Shown here: positions 30,465 through 39,783 of the stretch, piece after piece
How the letters are laid out: each line of letters begins with the position of its first letter
Numbering within the stretch: position 1 is the first letter of the stretch
Assembly: GCF_005886805.2 (NCBI RefSeq)
Contig: NZ_CP045429.1
Coordinates: forward strand, 1,954,501 to 2,018,500
Length of the DNA stretch: 64,000 nt
DNA from: Pseudoalteromonas rubra
GTDB lineage: Bacteria; Pseudomonadota; Gammaproteobacteria; Enterobacterales; Alteromonadaceae
Direction: 5' to 3'
Translations under genes and position numbers: made by a program
The notes under the pieces: generated by a model
Told to the model about the DNA's origin: nothing
Seen by the model: the letters and a program-made list of their open reading frames with translations, nothing else
The model's database searches: none

Positions 30465-30656
30465 CTAGCACCCAATAGCCTGAGACAGAGGACAATTGTT
30501 GATAGACTCTTCCCAGCAAAAGCGGTTTTCGGTAGGTGCACAGTTATTGAAATAGCTTTTTGGACGACCTCCTGCCACTTCTGGCGTCGCTTGCATTGCC
30601 AGTGCTTTGTCTGTACTGAGTCTTTTGATGCTTTTTTTGTTTAAATTGAGTTTCAT
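30465..30656 (-). CDS. RiPP-like precursor peptide with four evenly spaced cysteines
   Basis: A 63-residue peptide. ATG 30656 is preferred (AAAGGA about 8 nt upstream); an in-frame ATG at 30692 lacks a ribosome site. Residues 1-30 form a leader: basic, Asn/Lys-rich (MKLNLNKKSIKRLSTDK), ending TPEVAGG, a double-glycine cleavage motif. The 33-residue remainder has Cys at core positions 9, 17, 25 and 33, each pair separated by exactly seven residues. The last Cys is C-terminal, and NNC-x7-C occurs twice. The leader resembles short peptides annotated as class I lanthipeptide-like in Pseudoalteromonas (from memory). No maturase, peptidase or exporter gene is adjacent. Function unknown. Confidence 0.75.
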   Translation of the reverse strand: MKLNLNKKSIKRLSTDKALAMQATPEVAGGRPKSYFNNCAPTENRFCWEESINNCPLSQAIGC

Positions 30657-30858
30657 TTTGATATTCCTTTTAAAAAAATGCGTGATGTTCATTTATCGAA
30701 CAACACTCACGTTAGTACAGTTGTAATAATATTGTGAAATTGTTTTTCATGTATCTTTGTAAATAATTGTGTCATAAAAAAGACATGTAAAGAGGGGCCA
30801 TGGAAAAGCGACTTTTTAACTATACTTAAGGGACCTGTCTTTTGACTTCGGCTGTATT

Positions 30859-31782
30859 ATGTATCGTTTGCTCTGTGTTTTGATTCTGACATGGTCGTTG
30901 TCGCTGAGGGCCGCGCAGCCAGTGCAGATCCTCTACAATGACTGGACCAGTCAGCAGGTTTTGTCCCACATTGTTGCTAATATCTTTACGGAGCTGGGCT
31001 ACCAGACAGAGTTTATTGAGGCTAAAACGGATGGCCAATGGTTCTTGCTTAAAGCCGGTATGGCGGACGTACAGGTCGAAGTGTGGGAAGGCACCATGGC
31101 AGATAAATATGCCCAGCTGATGCAAAGCCAGGTCATAGTCGACCTGGGGAATTATGCGCTAAAAACCCGTGAAGATTGGTGGTATCCACTTTATGTTAAG
31201 CAACATTGTCCCGGGCTTCCCCATTGGCAGGCACTGATCCAGTGTGCGGAGGTATTTGCCCGTCCCGGTTCTCACGGTAAAGGGGTATACATTGCAGGGC
31301 CATGGGAAAAGCCAGATAGAGCCAGGATCCGGGCACTGAAGCTGCCATTTGTTGTGGAACAAGTCGAAAGTGGTGAGGCTTTGTGGAAAAAGCTGGCCAT
31401 TGCGCACAAAATCAAACAGCCCATTCTCATGTTTAACTGGACGCCTAACTGGGTGGGTGCTGTATATCCGGGTGAGTTTGTTGAGTTTCCGGACTTTGAC
31501 GAGCGATGTGAAACTGAGCCGGGTTGGGGCGTGAATCCCAAGTTTCTGTTTGACTGCGGCAACCCCAAATCTGGCTGGTTAAAAAAAGTGGTCAGCACGC
31601 CGTTTTTTGAGCAACATCCTTGCCTGGCAGAGGGCTTACGTCAGTTCAATATGACCGGCGCAATGCTTGAACAGCTTGCTGCTATGGTAAATCTGGAGAA
31701 TTTCACCCCAAGCTTGGTTGCGAAGCATTGGCTTGAAAATAATCAAATACACTGGCGCAAATGGTTCGCCAGCTGCCGTTAA
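30859..31782 (+). CDS. ProX/OpuAC-like substrate-binding protein (orphan)
   Basis: A 307-residue exported protein with a signal peptide (about 1-18). It is of the glycine betaine/choline/proline-betaine binding fold: ILYNDWTSQQVLSHIVANI, MADVQVEVWEGTM and the Trp-rich FNWTPNWVGAVYP, which may supply aromatic-box residues for a quaternary ammonium ligand. Cys residues in QHCPG, IQCAE, DERCETE and LFDCGN could form disulfides. No ABC permease or ATPase is adjacent. A chemoreceptor gene follows 96 bp later on the same strand, suggesting a sensory co-receptor role (inference). Confidence 0.83.
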   Translation: MYRLLCVLILTWSLSLRAAQPVQILYNDWTSQQVLSHIVANIFTELGYQTEFIEAKTDGQWFLLKAGMADVQVEVWEGTMADKYAQLMQSQVIVDLGNYALKTREDWWYPLYVKQHCPGLPHWQALIQCAEVFARPGSHGKGVYIAGPWEKPDRARIRALKLPFVVEQVESGEALWKKLAIAHKIKQPILMFNWTPNWVGAVYPGEFVEFPDFDERCETEPGWGVNPKFLFDCGNPKSGWLKKVVSTPFFEQHPCLAEGLRQFNMTGAMLEQLAAMVNLENFTPSLVAKHWLENNQIHWRKWFASCR

Positions 31783-31878
31783 CCTGCGTGATTGAATAAA
31801 AAGGCACAACACAACAGGTATTCGTCTAGACTTATAAAACCTGTCGGGATTATAAGTCAGGATGACGCTGGAGGTGCC

Positions 31879-34185
31879 ATGAGCATCAAGTTAAAACTGA
31901 TCGTAAGCGTCTCAGCTTTGGTAACTGTTGTACTCATCATATTGTCGGTTAGCGTGGGTATCATTACACAAAAAGATGTAGCCAGCACACTAACTATGCA
32001 GATCCAACATCGATTAGTTGGACTCAGGGACGCAAAAAAAGAACAGTTAACGGCGTATTTTGATTTTATCAATGGTCAGCTACTGACTTTGGCCCAGAAT
32101 GAGGCTACCCGCGATGCAGCCGAGCGTTTCACCAGTGCTTTTAAGCAAACAGGAGAAATGCCAGATGAGCGTGTACTTGAACGCTATTATCGTGAAGAGT
32201 TCGGGCAGATCTTTGAACGAAGAAATGGTACTCCGATTGATACACGGCGCCTTTTGGGGGCATTGGATACACCAGCCAGATACTGGCAGGACAAGTACAT
32301 TGCGCAAAACAAGCATCCTCTGGGCAGCAAAAATGCCCTGACCAGTTTTAATGATGGCAGTGAGTATGACAATGTTCATCGTCTTCACCACCCCTTCTTT
32401 AATAGATTTTTAGCTCAGTTTGGTTACTACGATATTTTTATTGTAGATGCACAAAGTGGCCATGTAGTTTATTCCGTATTCAAGGAGTTGGATTACGCAA
32501 CGTCGTTGTTGCGTGGCCCATACGCACAAAGCGGACTTGGGGCTGTTTTCAGAGCTGCCAGAACATTGCCAGAGGGCGAATTGGCCTTTGTTGATTTTGA
32601 GCCTTATTCACCATCCTATAATTCGGCTGCTTCTTTTATTGCGACACCTATTGTAAGAGAAAATGAAATATTGGCGGTGCTGGTTTTTCAAATGCCGATC
32701 GACAGACTTAACGATATCCTCACTTATCAGCAGAACTGGCGGGCGAGGGGATTGGGAGAGTCGGGTGAAACCTACCTGGTAGGGAGTGACTTTAAAATGC
32801 GCAGTATGAGCCGTTTTTTATTGGAAGATAAAACGAGCTATTTACGGGTATTGGAACAAGCTAGAGTCGATTATGAAGTTATCGCTGCGATAGACAGATT
32901 TGATACATCGGTCGGCTTGCAGAGTGTACGGACGCAAGCAGTAGAAGCGGCATTGTCTGGACAATCCGGGTTTGCCATTATTCAGGATTATCGCAATGTG
33001 CCGGTGGCATCAGCCTATACAGACGTTGATATTAATGGCAAAACCTGGGCATTAGTGAGTGAACTGGACCAATCCGAAGCGTTTGCTGATGTCGCAAAAA
33101 TTACAGGGCAGATCACAACGATAGCCATAGTTATTACAGTTGTGTTGATCGTCATTGCATTGGTTATTGCCTGGGCGATGGGCAATGTCATTGCGACGCC
33201 TATACAAAAGATGAGCCGTTTTATTAATCAAGTTGCGACCTCTTTGGATTTAACCAAGCGATTTGATGAATCAGATAATCAGGATGAAATAGGACAGGTA
33301 GAGCGTGCGTTAAATTCCATGTTTGAGACCTTCTCAGATACTTTAAATCAAGTTAATACCAATGCAGAAACATTGTCCGACCAGATGGCACAACTTCAAT
33401 CGAACTTCACTGAATTGACAAACAAGAGCGATAATCAAACGGATCTAACTGTACACATAGCAGCAGCGATGGAACAAATGGCCGCAACGTCAGAGGATGT
33501 CGCTAAAAATGCGCAATACACCAGCGAGGCCAGTCATGATGCAGTCAGTGCTTCCCAACAAGGTAAGAGTAATGTGGATAAGAACATGCAATCGTCCCAA
33601 AGTTTGGAGCAAGCGATGGAGCTCACCATGCAACAGATGTCCAGTCTACAGGAACAGTCAAACAACATTAGTCAGGTACTTGAGGTTATTCAGACAATTG
33701 CAGAGCAAACTAATTTGCTGGCATTAAATGCTGCAATAGAAGCGGCCCGGGCGGGTGAGCAGGGGAGAGGGTTCTCTGTCGTTGCGGATGAGGTTCGATC
33801 TCTGGCACAGCGGACACAGCAATCGACTGAGGAAATTAACCGAATGATACAGAGTCTTCAGAGTGGAGCCGCGAGTGCGATGTCAGCAATTCATGAGGCA
33901 CATGCTTTGACGGAAAATAACCTATCATCGACGGATTGCACACGTGACTCGTTGCAACAGATTAACGAGCAAATTTGCAAAATTGAGGCGTTCAATGAGC
34001 AAATGGCCACGGCCGCTACCGAGCAAAGCGCAGTGGCTAAAGATGTCACTCAGCAAATATCGGACATTACAACTTTAGCTCAGGCGAACTGTACCATTCT
34101 CACTGAGGTTAATGCAATGGCAAGTGCTGCCGATGAAGGTGCACTATTACTTAAGCAGCAGATTAGCAAATTCCATCTGGAATAA
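31879..34185 (+). CDS. Methyl-accepting chemotaxis protein with Cache-like sensor
   Basis: A 768-residue transmembrane chemoreceptor. TM1 is at about residues 7-30. A large periplasmic domain of about 390 residues contains a Cache-like strand ([20 protein letters not shown]). TM2 ([20 protein letters not shown]) follows, then HAMP ([15 protein letters not shown]) and the signalling domain with [20 protein letters not shown] and [19 protein letters not shown] 31879 has GGAGG 4 nt upstream; a TTG at 31792 would add a non-hydrophobic tail and is not supported. It follows the orphan binding protein. Confidence 0.92.
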   Translation: MSIKLKLIVSVSALVTVVLIILSVSVGIITQKDVASTLTMQIQHRLVGLRDAKKEQLTAYFDFINGQLLTLAQNEATRDAAERFTSAFKQTGEMPDERVLERYYREEFGQIFERRNGTPIDTRRLLGALDTPARYWQDKYIAQNKHPLGSKNALTSFNDGSEYDNVHRLHHPFFNRFLAQFGYYDIFIVDAQSGHVVYSVFKELDYATSLLRGPYAQSGLGAVFRAARTLPEGELAFVDFEPYSPSYNSAASFIATPIVRENEILAVLVFQMPIDRLNDILTYQQNWRARGLGESGETYLVGSDFKMRSMSRFLLEDKTSYLRVLEQARVDYEVIAAIDRFDTSVGLQSVRTQAVEAALSGQSGFAIIQDYRNVPVASAYTDVDINGKTWALVSELDQSEAFADVAKITGQITTIAIVITVVLIVIALVIAWAMGNVIATPIQKMSRFINQVATSLDLTKRFDESDNQDEIGQVERALNSMFETFSDTLNQVNTNAETLSDQMAQLQSNFTELTNKSDNQTDLTVHIAAAMEQMAATSEDVAKNAQYTSEASHDAVSASQQGKSNVDKNMQSSQSLEQAMELTMQQMSSLQEQSNNISQVLEVIQTIAEQTNLLALNAAIEAARAGEQGRGFSVVADEVRSLAQRTQQSTEEINRMIQSLQSGAASAMSAIHEAHALTENNLSSTDCTRDSLQQINEQICKIEAFNEQMATAATEQSAVAKDVTQQISDITTLAQANCTILTEVNAMASAADEGALLLKQQISKFHLE

Positions 34186-34191
34186 AGGTCA

Positions 34192-35214
34192 TTATGCGGA
34201 TCGCCGGACAATCAGCTTTGGTGGTAATAGGGTATCTGTGACGGCTTCTCCTTTAATTAAAGAGAGCAGGTTATTGACCAGCATCTGGCCAGCCAGCGTT
34301 GTATTCTGCTGTACGGTTGTCAGGGCGGGTGAGATAAAGTTGGCTGCAGCGATATTGTCGAAGCCAATAACGGCAACATCATCAGGCACGTCTTTACCGG
34401 CCTCTTTGAGTGCTTTCAAAGCGCCAATAGCAATGAGATCGCTGGCTGCAAATAACGCATCAAATTGAATATTGTTAGCCAACAACGAGCGGGTTGCATG
34501 ATAGCCAGACTCTTCGGTTGAAATCGCATTGGCGATTTGGCGTTCAGACAATGTACAGTTATTGGCTGTCAGGGTGTCTCTAAACCCCTTAAAGCGTGCG
34601 AAAAATTCAGGGCTGTGCTCTGACGCGTCGCCTATAAAAGCATACTGTGAGCGATTTTGCTGTAGCAGATGTTCCGCTGCCAGTTTACCTCCGCCATAGT
34701 TATCACAGCTGACCGTTAAATCTTCACGCCCATCGACAGTCGCTCCCCAGCAGACAAACTTGGTATTCTGGGTGAGCAATTGCTGAAGGCGAGACTGGTA
34801 GTCCATGTAGTCGCCATATCCGAGCAGAATGATACCGTCGGCACGGTGGCTATCCTCATAGTCCGCTCGCCAGTCCTGACTGGTGGACTGAAAGGATACC
34901 AGCAGATCATAGCCTTGCTTTGCGCATGCACGAGTGATGCTACCCAGCATATTAAGAAAAAACGGGTTTATCTGTGATTCATCTCCGGTGGGGTCTTCAA
35001 ACAGCAATAAGGCCAGTGTGCTGCTTTGCTGAGTGCGCAGGTTACTGGCATTTTTGTCGACCTTATAATTGAGCTCCTTTGCTACCTCCCAGACGCGACG
35101 ACGCGTTTCTTCATTGACCAACGGGCTGTTTCTCAGCGCTCGCGATACGGTAGACTGGGAAACACCCGCAAAATGGGCGATATCAAAAGAGGTAGCTTTG
35201 CCTTTAGGTTTCAT
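34192..35214 (-). CDS. LacI-family transcriptional regulator
   Basis: A 340-residue repressor-type protein: N-terminal helix-turn-helix (SFDIAHFAGVSQSTVSRAL), hinge region with NASNLRTQQSSTLALLLFED, and a periplasmic-binding-protein-like sugar domain ending TLLPPKLIVRRSA. It is divergent from glk across 387 bp that hold a LacI-type palindrome at 35416. Ligand unknown; a sugar or sugar phosphate of glucose metabolism is plausible from context. It converges with the chemoreceptor gene (6 bp apart). Confidence 0.9.
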   Translation of the reverse strand: MKPKGKATSFDIAHFAGVSQSTVSRALRNSPLVNEETRRRVWEVAKELNYKVDKNASNLRTQQSSTLALLLFEDPTGDESQINPFFLNMLGSITRACAKQGYDLLVSFQSTSQDWRADYEDSHRADGIILLGYGDYMDYQSRLQQLLTQNTKFVCWGATVDGREDLTVSCDNYGGGKLAAEHLLQQNRSQYAFIGDASEHSPEFFARFKGFRDTLTANNCTLSERQIANAISTEESGYHATRSLLANNIQFDALFAASDLIAIGALKALKEAGKDVPDDVAVIGFDNIAAANFISPALTTVQQNTTLAGQMLVNNLLSLIKGEAVTDTLLPPKLIVRRSA

Positions 35215-35404
35215 AGTGCACTGGTTTTGAGTGATAACCTGATTATTGTCAGCAAATGAATAAAATTTGCAAGTCTAATATCTCTGTTACTGCTCTGGTA
35301 ACATATTTGATTGGTTGTTTTTCCACAACATTGTATATGGCAAATAGAATTGACGCGAAAACACGCAGTTGGCAGACGTAGCACTGATCTGGAGAAAATT
35401 TTTA

Positions 35405-35433
35405 TTGCCTCCATCTGACACCGGTGTCATAAT
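35405..35433 (+). promoter_or_regulatory. Predicted sigma-70 promoter upstream of glk
   Basis: TTGCCT (35405-35410), a 17-nt spacer and CATAAT (35428-35433). The palindrome TGACACCGGTGTCA fills the spacer, so a bound repressor would block polymerase directly. Predicted transcription start is near 35440. Confidence 0.55.
35416..35429. promoter_or_regulatory. LacI-type operator, glk site
   Basis: The perfect 14-bp palindrome TGACACCGGTGTCA with the central CCGG/CG typical of LacI-family operators. Identical copies lie at 37749 and 37782 upstream of edd. The likely ligand protein is one of the two LacI regulators encoded at 34192 and 36633. Confidence 0.8.
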
Positions 35434-35470
35434 GTCACTGTTTTATCATTTTGTTGTCAAAACGTATTTA

Positions 35471-35497
35471 GCTGTCCTTTCGGGGACAGCCTTTTTT
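35471..35497 (+). terminator. Intrinsic terminator in the glk leader
   Basis: GCTGTCC (35471-35477), a short loop and GGACAGC (35484-35490), followed by C and six T. It lies about 35 bp downstream of the predicted transcription start and about 105 bp before the glk ATG, so it may attenuate glk or end a short leader RNA. Beyond it the leader has no recognised gene. Confidence 0.7.
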
Positions 35498-35601
35498 CAG
35501 CTGAACGTGCAAAGTTATCTAGCTGAATCTTGGCATCATCACCAAGCCAGTTACCTTGGAAGTTGTGCACTTAGTGCACCCAGATAAAAGAGAAAAACAA
35601 C

Positions 35602-36618
35602 ATGAGCCAGACAACACCTCATAGCTCGAATCACGCAGGACAGGCCTTTGAGCCAATTGTCGTTGCAGATATTGGCGGTACCAATGCCCGCTTTGCTGTC
35701 GTAACCCATTACGAATCGAGCAACAATCAGTTTGTTATTAGTCATCAGTCTACGTATCCCAGCGCCGAATTCCCCTCTTTTGAAACTGCCATTAGCCGCT
35801 ATCTCAATGAACTACCTATAGCCAAGCCAACACGCGCGTGTTTAGCCGTTGCGGGTCCGGTTAAGGCGCAGCAGGTTTATCTGACGAATCTTGGCTGGCA
35901 GTTTAACAGTCAGGATATTAAACAGCAGTTTGGTTTTAATGAACTGGCTGTGATCAATGACTTTGCGGCCTTTGCTTACGCTGCGCCTTATTTAGACCCG
36001 AAACAAAATATAGAAATTAAATCGGGTCAGGCTCAGGCTGGCGCCAATATCGCGGTAATGGGGCCTGGCACAGGCTTTGGAGCTGCGTGTCTGGCCAGAG
36101 ACATTAATGGTAGTGCTGTGATGAGTTGTGAGGCTGGTCACATCAGCCTTGCTGCAGTAACCGAATTGGACCAACAATTGTTGGCAGCTCTGAAACAGGA
36201 GATTGCACATGTCTCTGTTGAAGAGGTGTTCTCGGGTCGCGGATTGGCACACCTGTATCAGGCCATGGCCAAGGTAAAAGGCCATACCGCAGAAAGGTTG
36301 AGTGCAGCACAGATCAGTGAACGCGCATCAGAGTGTGAGATCTGCGATGCGACGTTGAATCATTTTTGTGACTGGATCGGCAGCGTAGCTGGCGACCTGT
36401 CCTTAACGTTTGGTGCGCTAGGTGGCGTATTTATTGGTGGTGGGATATTGCCGCGAATGGCAGAGCGACTCAAGTCAAGTCAGTTTGTTGAGCGTTTTGT
36501 GACTAAAGGGCCTATGAGCCAGTACGCAGGCCAAATCCCAGTCACCTTAGTCGTGCAGGAAAATATTCCTTTGATTGGTGCCGCAGCCTGTTTACATGAG
36601 CGTGCGAGCATCAGATAG
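35602..36618 (+). CDS. glk: Glucokinase
   Basis: ATP-dependent kinase making glucose 6-phosphate for the Entner-Doudoroff route. The 338-residue protein is of the E. coli Glk class: phosphate-1 motif VVADIGGTNARFAVV, LAVAGPV, the catalytic Asp in VINDFAAFAYA, PGTGFGAACL, and the E/H motif SCEAGHISLA. GGVFIGGGILPRM lies near the C-terminus. It is followed after 14 bp by a LacI-family gene, apparently one operon. An operator and a leader terminator lie upstream. Confidence 0.94.
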   Translation: MSQTTPHSSNHAGQAFEPIVVADIGGTNARFAVVTHYESSNNQFVISHQSTYPSAEFPSFETAISRYLNELPIAKPTRACLAVAGPVKAQQVYLTNLGWQFNSQDIKQQFGFNELAVINDFAAFAYAAPYLDPKQNIEIKSGQAQAGANIAVMGPGTGFGAACLARDINGSAVMSCEAGHISLAAVTELDQQLLAALKQEIAHVSVEEVFSGRGLAHLYQAMAKVKGHTAERLSAAQISERASECEICDATLNHFCDWIGSVAGDLSLTFGALGGVFIGGGILPRMAERLKSSQFVERFVTKGPMSQYAGQIPVTLVVQENIPLIGAAACLHERASIR

Positions 36619-36632
36619 TCAGGATAAGTGTA

Positions 36633-37646
36633 ATGAAGAAAGTGACCATTAACAGTGTCGCACAGTACGCAGGGGTCTCGAAAAAGACCGTTTCTCGTGT
36701 GCTGAATAATGAACCTAACGTCAGCCCGGCGACCCGTGAGAAAGTACTTAAGGTATTCAAAGAGCTGGACTACCGGCCAAACCCGATAGCTCGGGGGCTA
36801 GCGCGCAATAAGAGCTTCATTATCGGCTGTCTGTATGATAATCCGAGTAAAAGTTACATTACCCGGGTACAAAGCGGAGCGTTAGAAGCGTGTCATAAAC
36901 ACAATTACAACTTATTGATCCACCCGTGTGAGCTCAGAGGGGAGGCATTAATCGACAACATAGATCAATTGCTGACGACTTCTCGCCTCGATGGATTGGT
37001 TCTGACGCCGCCATTTTCTGATTCTCGCGAATTGATTGAGTTTCTTAAACAGAAACAGGTCAACTATGCGCTGGTGGCCTCTGCGATTCAGGATGATGAC
37101 TCCATTTCTGTGTGTAGTAACGACGAGCAGGGCGCGTATGAGCTGACCGAGCACCTGATTGCGCTTGGGCATACAGACATTGCATTTATTAAAGGGCACC
37201 CGGATCACAGTGCCACCGAAAACCGGTTTAACGGCTATAAACGGGCGCTCGAACAGCATAAAATTCCTTTGCAAGAACGGCTTGTCGCGGAGGGTAACTT
37301 CAGTTACCACTCGGGTGCAGACAGTGCCAAGGCAATACTCGACCTGACACCACGTCCCTCAGCAGTGTTTGCTTCGAACGATTACATGGCGGCTGCTGTG
37401 CTTAAGCTGGCAACCCAACGGGCGTTGCGAGTGCCTGAGGATTTGTCTATTGCCGGGTTCGATAATGCACCTATTGCCAGGCATATCTGGCCGGGCCTGA
37501 CGACCATTGCACAGCCAGTGGAAGAGATGACCCGACAGGCGGTTGAGCAACTGATACTGCAGATTTCTGAGCCTCAGGAAGAGGTTTATCATCGTGTGCT
37601 GGAAGCGCGTTTAATCACTCGCGAGTCAACAGCGCAAAACCACTAA
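36633..37646 (+). CDS. LacI-family transcriptional regulator, glk operon
   Basis: A 337-residue regulator with an N-terminal helix-turn-helix (TINSVAQYAGVSKKTVSRVL), hinge helix (PNPIARGLARNKSFIIGCL) and sugar-binding core (VFASNDYMAAAVLKLA, IAGFDNAPIARHIWP). It is co-transcribed with glk and lies 260 bp upstream of edd, with the same palindrome in front of both. It is the best candidate for the protein that binds TGACACCGGTGTCA, and would then control its own operon (inference). Confidence 0.92.
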   Translation: MKKVTINSVAQYAGVSKKTVSRVLNNEPNVSPATREKVLKVFKELDYRPNPIARGLARNKSFIIGCLYDNPSKSYITRVQSGALEACHKHNYNLLIHPCELRGEALIDNIDQLLTTSRLDGLVLTPPFSDSRELIEFLKQKQVNYALVASAIQDDDSISVCSNDEQGAYELTEHLIALGHTDIAFIKGHPDHSATENRFNGYKRALEQHKIPLQERLVAEGNFSYHSGADSAKAILDLTPRPSAVFASNDYMAAAVLKLATQRALRVPEDLSIAGFDNAPIARHIWPGLTTIAQPVEEMTRQAVEQLILQISEPQEEVYHRVLEARLITRESTAQNH

Positions 37647-37667
37647 ATCCCATTTTTATACTTGCCC

Positions 37668-37698
37668 AAAGCCCGGCCATTACTGGTCGGGCTTTTTT
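37668..37698 (+). terminator. Intrinsic terminator after the glk-lacI operon
   Basis: AGCCCGGCC (37670-37678) pairs with GGTCGGGCT (37685-37693), with one G-U pair, followed by six T. It ends the glk-lacI transcript before the edd promoter region. Confidence 0.85.
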
Positions 37699-37748
37699 GT
37701 TTGTTATTTGTTCATTTGTGAATTTTAGACTAAATTTAATGTAAGGGT

Positions 37749-37762
37749 TGACACCGGTGTCA
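37749..37762. promoter_or_regulatory. LacI-type operator, edd site 1
   Basis: TGACACCGGTGTCA. A TTGACA hexamer (37748-37753) overlaps it and could be the -35 of the edd promoter; the -10 is not clear. Confidence 0.78.
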
Positions 37763-37781
37763 GAAACGTGAGTAAATATAG

Positions 37782-37795
37782 TGACACCGGTGTCA
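37782..37795. promoter_or_regulatory. LacI-type operator, edd site 2
   Basis: Second identical TGACACCGGTGTCA, centred 33 bp from site 1. That is about three helical turns, so both dimers could bind the same DNA face and cooperate. Confidence 0.78.
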
Positions 37796-37906
37796 GGTTG
37801 GGGTGAGAGACAATCTGATAGCGTACCTTTGAACGGGTAAATCAAAGCTGCTCAGTACAGGGAGAGCTGTACTGAGCCTTTTCCTCTAACAATAGAGAGT
37901 TGAATT

Positions 37907-39760
37907 ATGTTGCATCCTCGAATTCATGAAGTCACTCAACGCGTTATCACTCGCAGTCAGCAATCTCGTCATGCCTATCTTGAGCGTATCGAACAAGCAA
38001 AAAAACAAACTCGAGTCAGAGCCGGACTAGGCTGTGGTAACCTGGCACACGTGATGGCGGCCTGTTCGAGCAGTGACAAAGCCAGATTAAAAGCCGATGA
38101 GCAGCCAAACCTGGCCATCATCAATGCCTACAATGATATGTTGTCTGCCCACGTACCATACAAAGAATATCCGGATCAAATCAAAGCGATTGCAGAAAAA
38201 TACGATGCGACTGCGCAGGTTGCGGGTGGTGTACCCGCAATGTGTGACGGTGTAACGCAGGGTCGCGACGGCATGGAACTGTCTTTATTCTCACGTGACG
38301 TCATTGCGATGTCGACAGCAGTTGCACTCTCACACGATGTGTTTGATGGTGTGTTCTGTCTAGGTGTGTGTGACAAAATCGTTCCGGGACTGTTGATTGG
38401 CGCACTATCATTTGGTCATCTTCCCATTTATTTCCTGCCAGCAGGTCCGATGCAGTCGGGTATTCCAAACAAAGAAAAGGCGCGAGTCAGACAAAAGTTT
38501 GCACAAGGCCTGGTGAGCCGGGAAGAATTGTTGGAAGCGGAAAGCGCGTCTTACCATAGTGCCGGTACCTGTACTTTCTACGGTACCGCTAACTCAAACC
38601 AAATGCTGATGGAAATCATGGGTTTGCATTTGCCGGGCAGCTCATTCATTAACCCTTACACTGAACTGCGTGAAGGGCTTACAGCCAGCGCGGTAGAAAC
38701 CATGCTGAAGCAGCTTCAGGGTGATGGCAAAGTCAATAGCCTCGCGGATGTGGTCAGCGAGAAAACAGTGATTAACGGCTTAGTTGGCCTGCTAGCGACG
38801 GGTGGTTCGACTAACCACGCGATTCACTTGGTTGCGATGGCTAAAGCGGCTGGCGTTGACATTACCTGGAAAGACATGGCTGATTTATCGGAAGTCGTAC
38901 CGTTATTGACACGTATTTATCCAAATGGTTCTGCGGATGTGAATCACTTCCAGGCTGCCGGCGGTATGGGATTCCTGATGCGTGAGTTACGTGATGCGGG
39001 CTACCTACACAATGACGTGAAAACCATTGTTGGTGAAGGTTTAGATGCGTACACCAAAGAACCTGTACTGGATGTGGATCCTTCACTCATCATGACGGAC
39101 AGCAAGGGTCCGGCAAAAGTGAAGTGGATTGATTGCCCTGCAGATTCTTTGGACGAAGAGGTACTCAGACCTGTTTCTAATCCATTCAACAATCAAGGTG
39201 GCTTACAGCTACTGAGTGGAAACCTAGGTAAATCAGTGATTAAAGTGTCGGCCGTTGCAGAGCAACATCAAGTGGTGTCGGCACCTGCCAAGGTATTTAG
39301 TTCACAAGCCGCATTGCAAGAAGCTTATACGCGAGGCGAACTTAATCAGGACTTTATTGCGGTTATCAAAGAGCAAGGTCCTAAGGCAAAAGGGATGCCG
39401 GAATTACACAAATTGACGCCGGTCATGGCGAGCTTGCAGGATGAAGGCTTTAAGGTTGCCATTGTGACAGATGGCCGTATGTCAGGTGCGTCCGGTAAAG
39501 TGCCTGCGGCTATTCACTTGGCTCCAGAAGCCGTTGAAGGCGGGCCAATTGCCAAAGTACGAGAAGGTGATTTGATCACATTAGATGCACCAAAAGGTGA
39601 GCTGTTACTGCATGTTAGTGACGAAGAGCTTGCACAGCGTGAGATTGAACTAACGGAAGTTGGTCCAACATTTGGTACGGGTCGCGAGTTATTTAGCGGC
39701 TTCAGAAATATTGTCAGCAGCGCCGATTTAGGTGCGAGTGCATTCGGCATAGAAGAATAA
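37907..39760 (+). CDS. edd: Phosphogluconate dehydratase (Entner-Doudoroff)
   Basis: Iron-sulfur dehydratase of the IlvD/Edd family, converting 6-phosphogluconate to 2-keto-3-deoxy-6-phosphogluconate. The 617-residue length is near that of E. coli Edd (603). Cluster-binding and active-site segments include [48 protein letters not shown] and [16 protein letters not shown], with Cys in each of the last three. The C-terminal domain has [18 protein letters not shown]. First gene of edd-eda-gap, with two upstream operators. Confidence 0.96.
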   Translation: MLHPRIHEVTQRVITRSQQSRHAYLERIEQAKKQTRVRAGLGCGNLAHVMAACSSSDKARLKADEQPNLAIINAYNDMLSAHVPYKEYPDQIKAIAEKYDATAQVAGGVPAMCDGVTQGRDGMELSLFSRDVIAMSTAVALSHDVFDGVFCLGVCDKIVPGLLIGALSFGHLPIYFLPAGPMQSGIPNKEKARVRQKFAQGLVSREELLEAESASYHSAGTCTFYGTANSNQMLMEIMGLHLPGSSFINPYTELREGLTASAVETMLKQLQGDGKVNSLADVVSEKTVINGLVGLLATGGSTNHAIHLVAMAKAAGVDITWKDMADLSEVVPLLTRIYPNGSADVNHFQAAGGMGFLMRELRDAGYLHNDVKTIVGEGLDAYTKEPVLDVDPSLIMTDSKGPAKVKWIDCPADSLDEEVLRPVSNPFNNQGGLQLLSGNLGKSVIKVSAVAEQHQVVSAPAKVFSSQAALQEAYTRGELNQDFIAVIKEQGPKAKGMPELHKLTPVMASLQDEGFKVAIVTDGRMSGASGKVPAAIHLAPEAVEGGPIAKVREGDLITLDAPKGELLLHVSDEELAQREIELTEVGPTFGTGRELFSGFRNIVSSADLGASAFGIEE

Positions 39761-39783
39761 TAGCAACTGGGAATGAGGACATT

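Noticed and set aside
30826..31125. 99-codon minus-strand frame overlapping the binding-protein start
   Set aside because: Lies over the signal peptide and conserved N-terminus of the plus-strand gene; no ribosome site.
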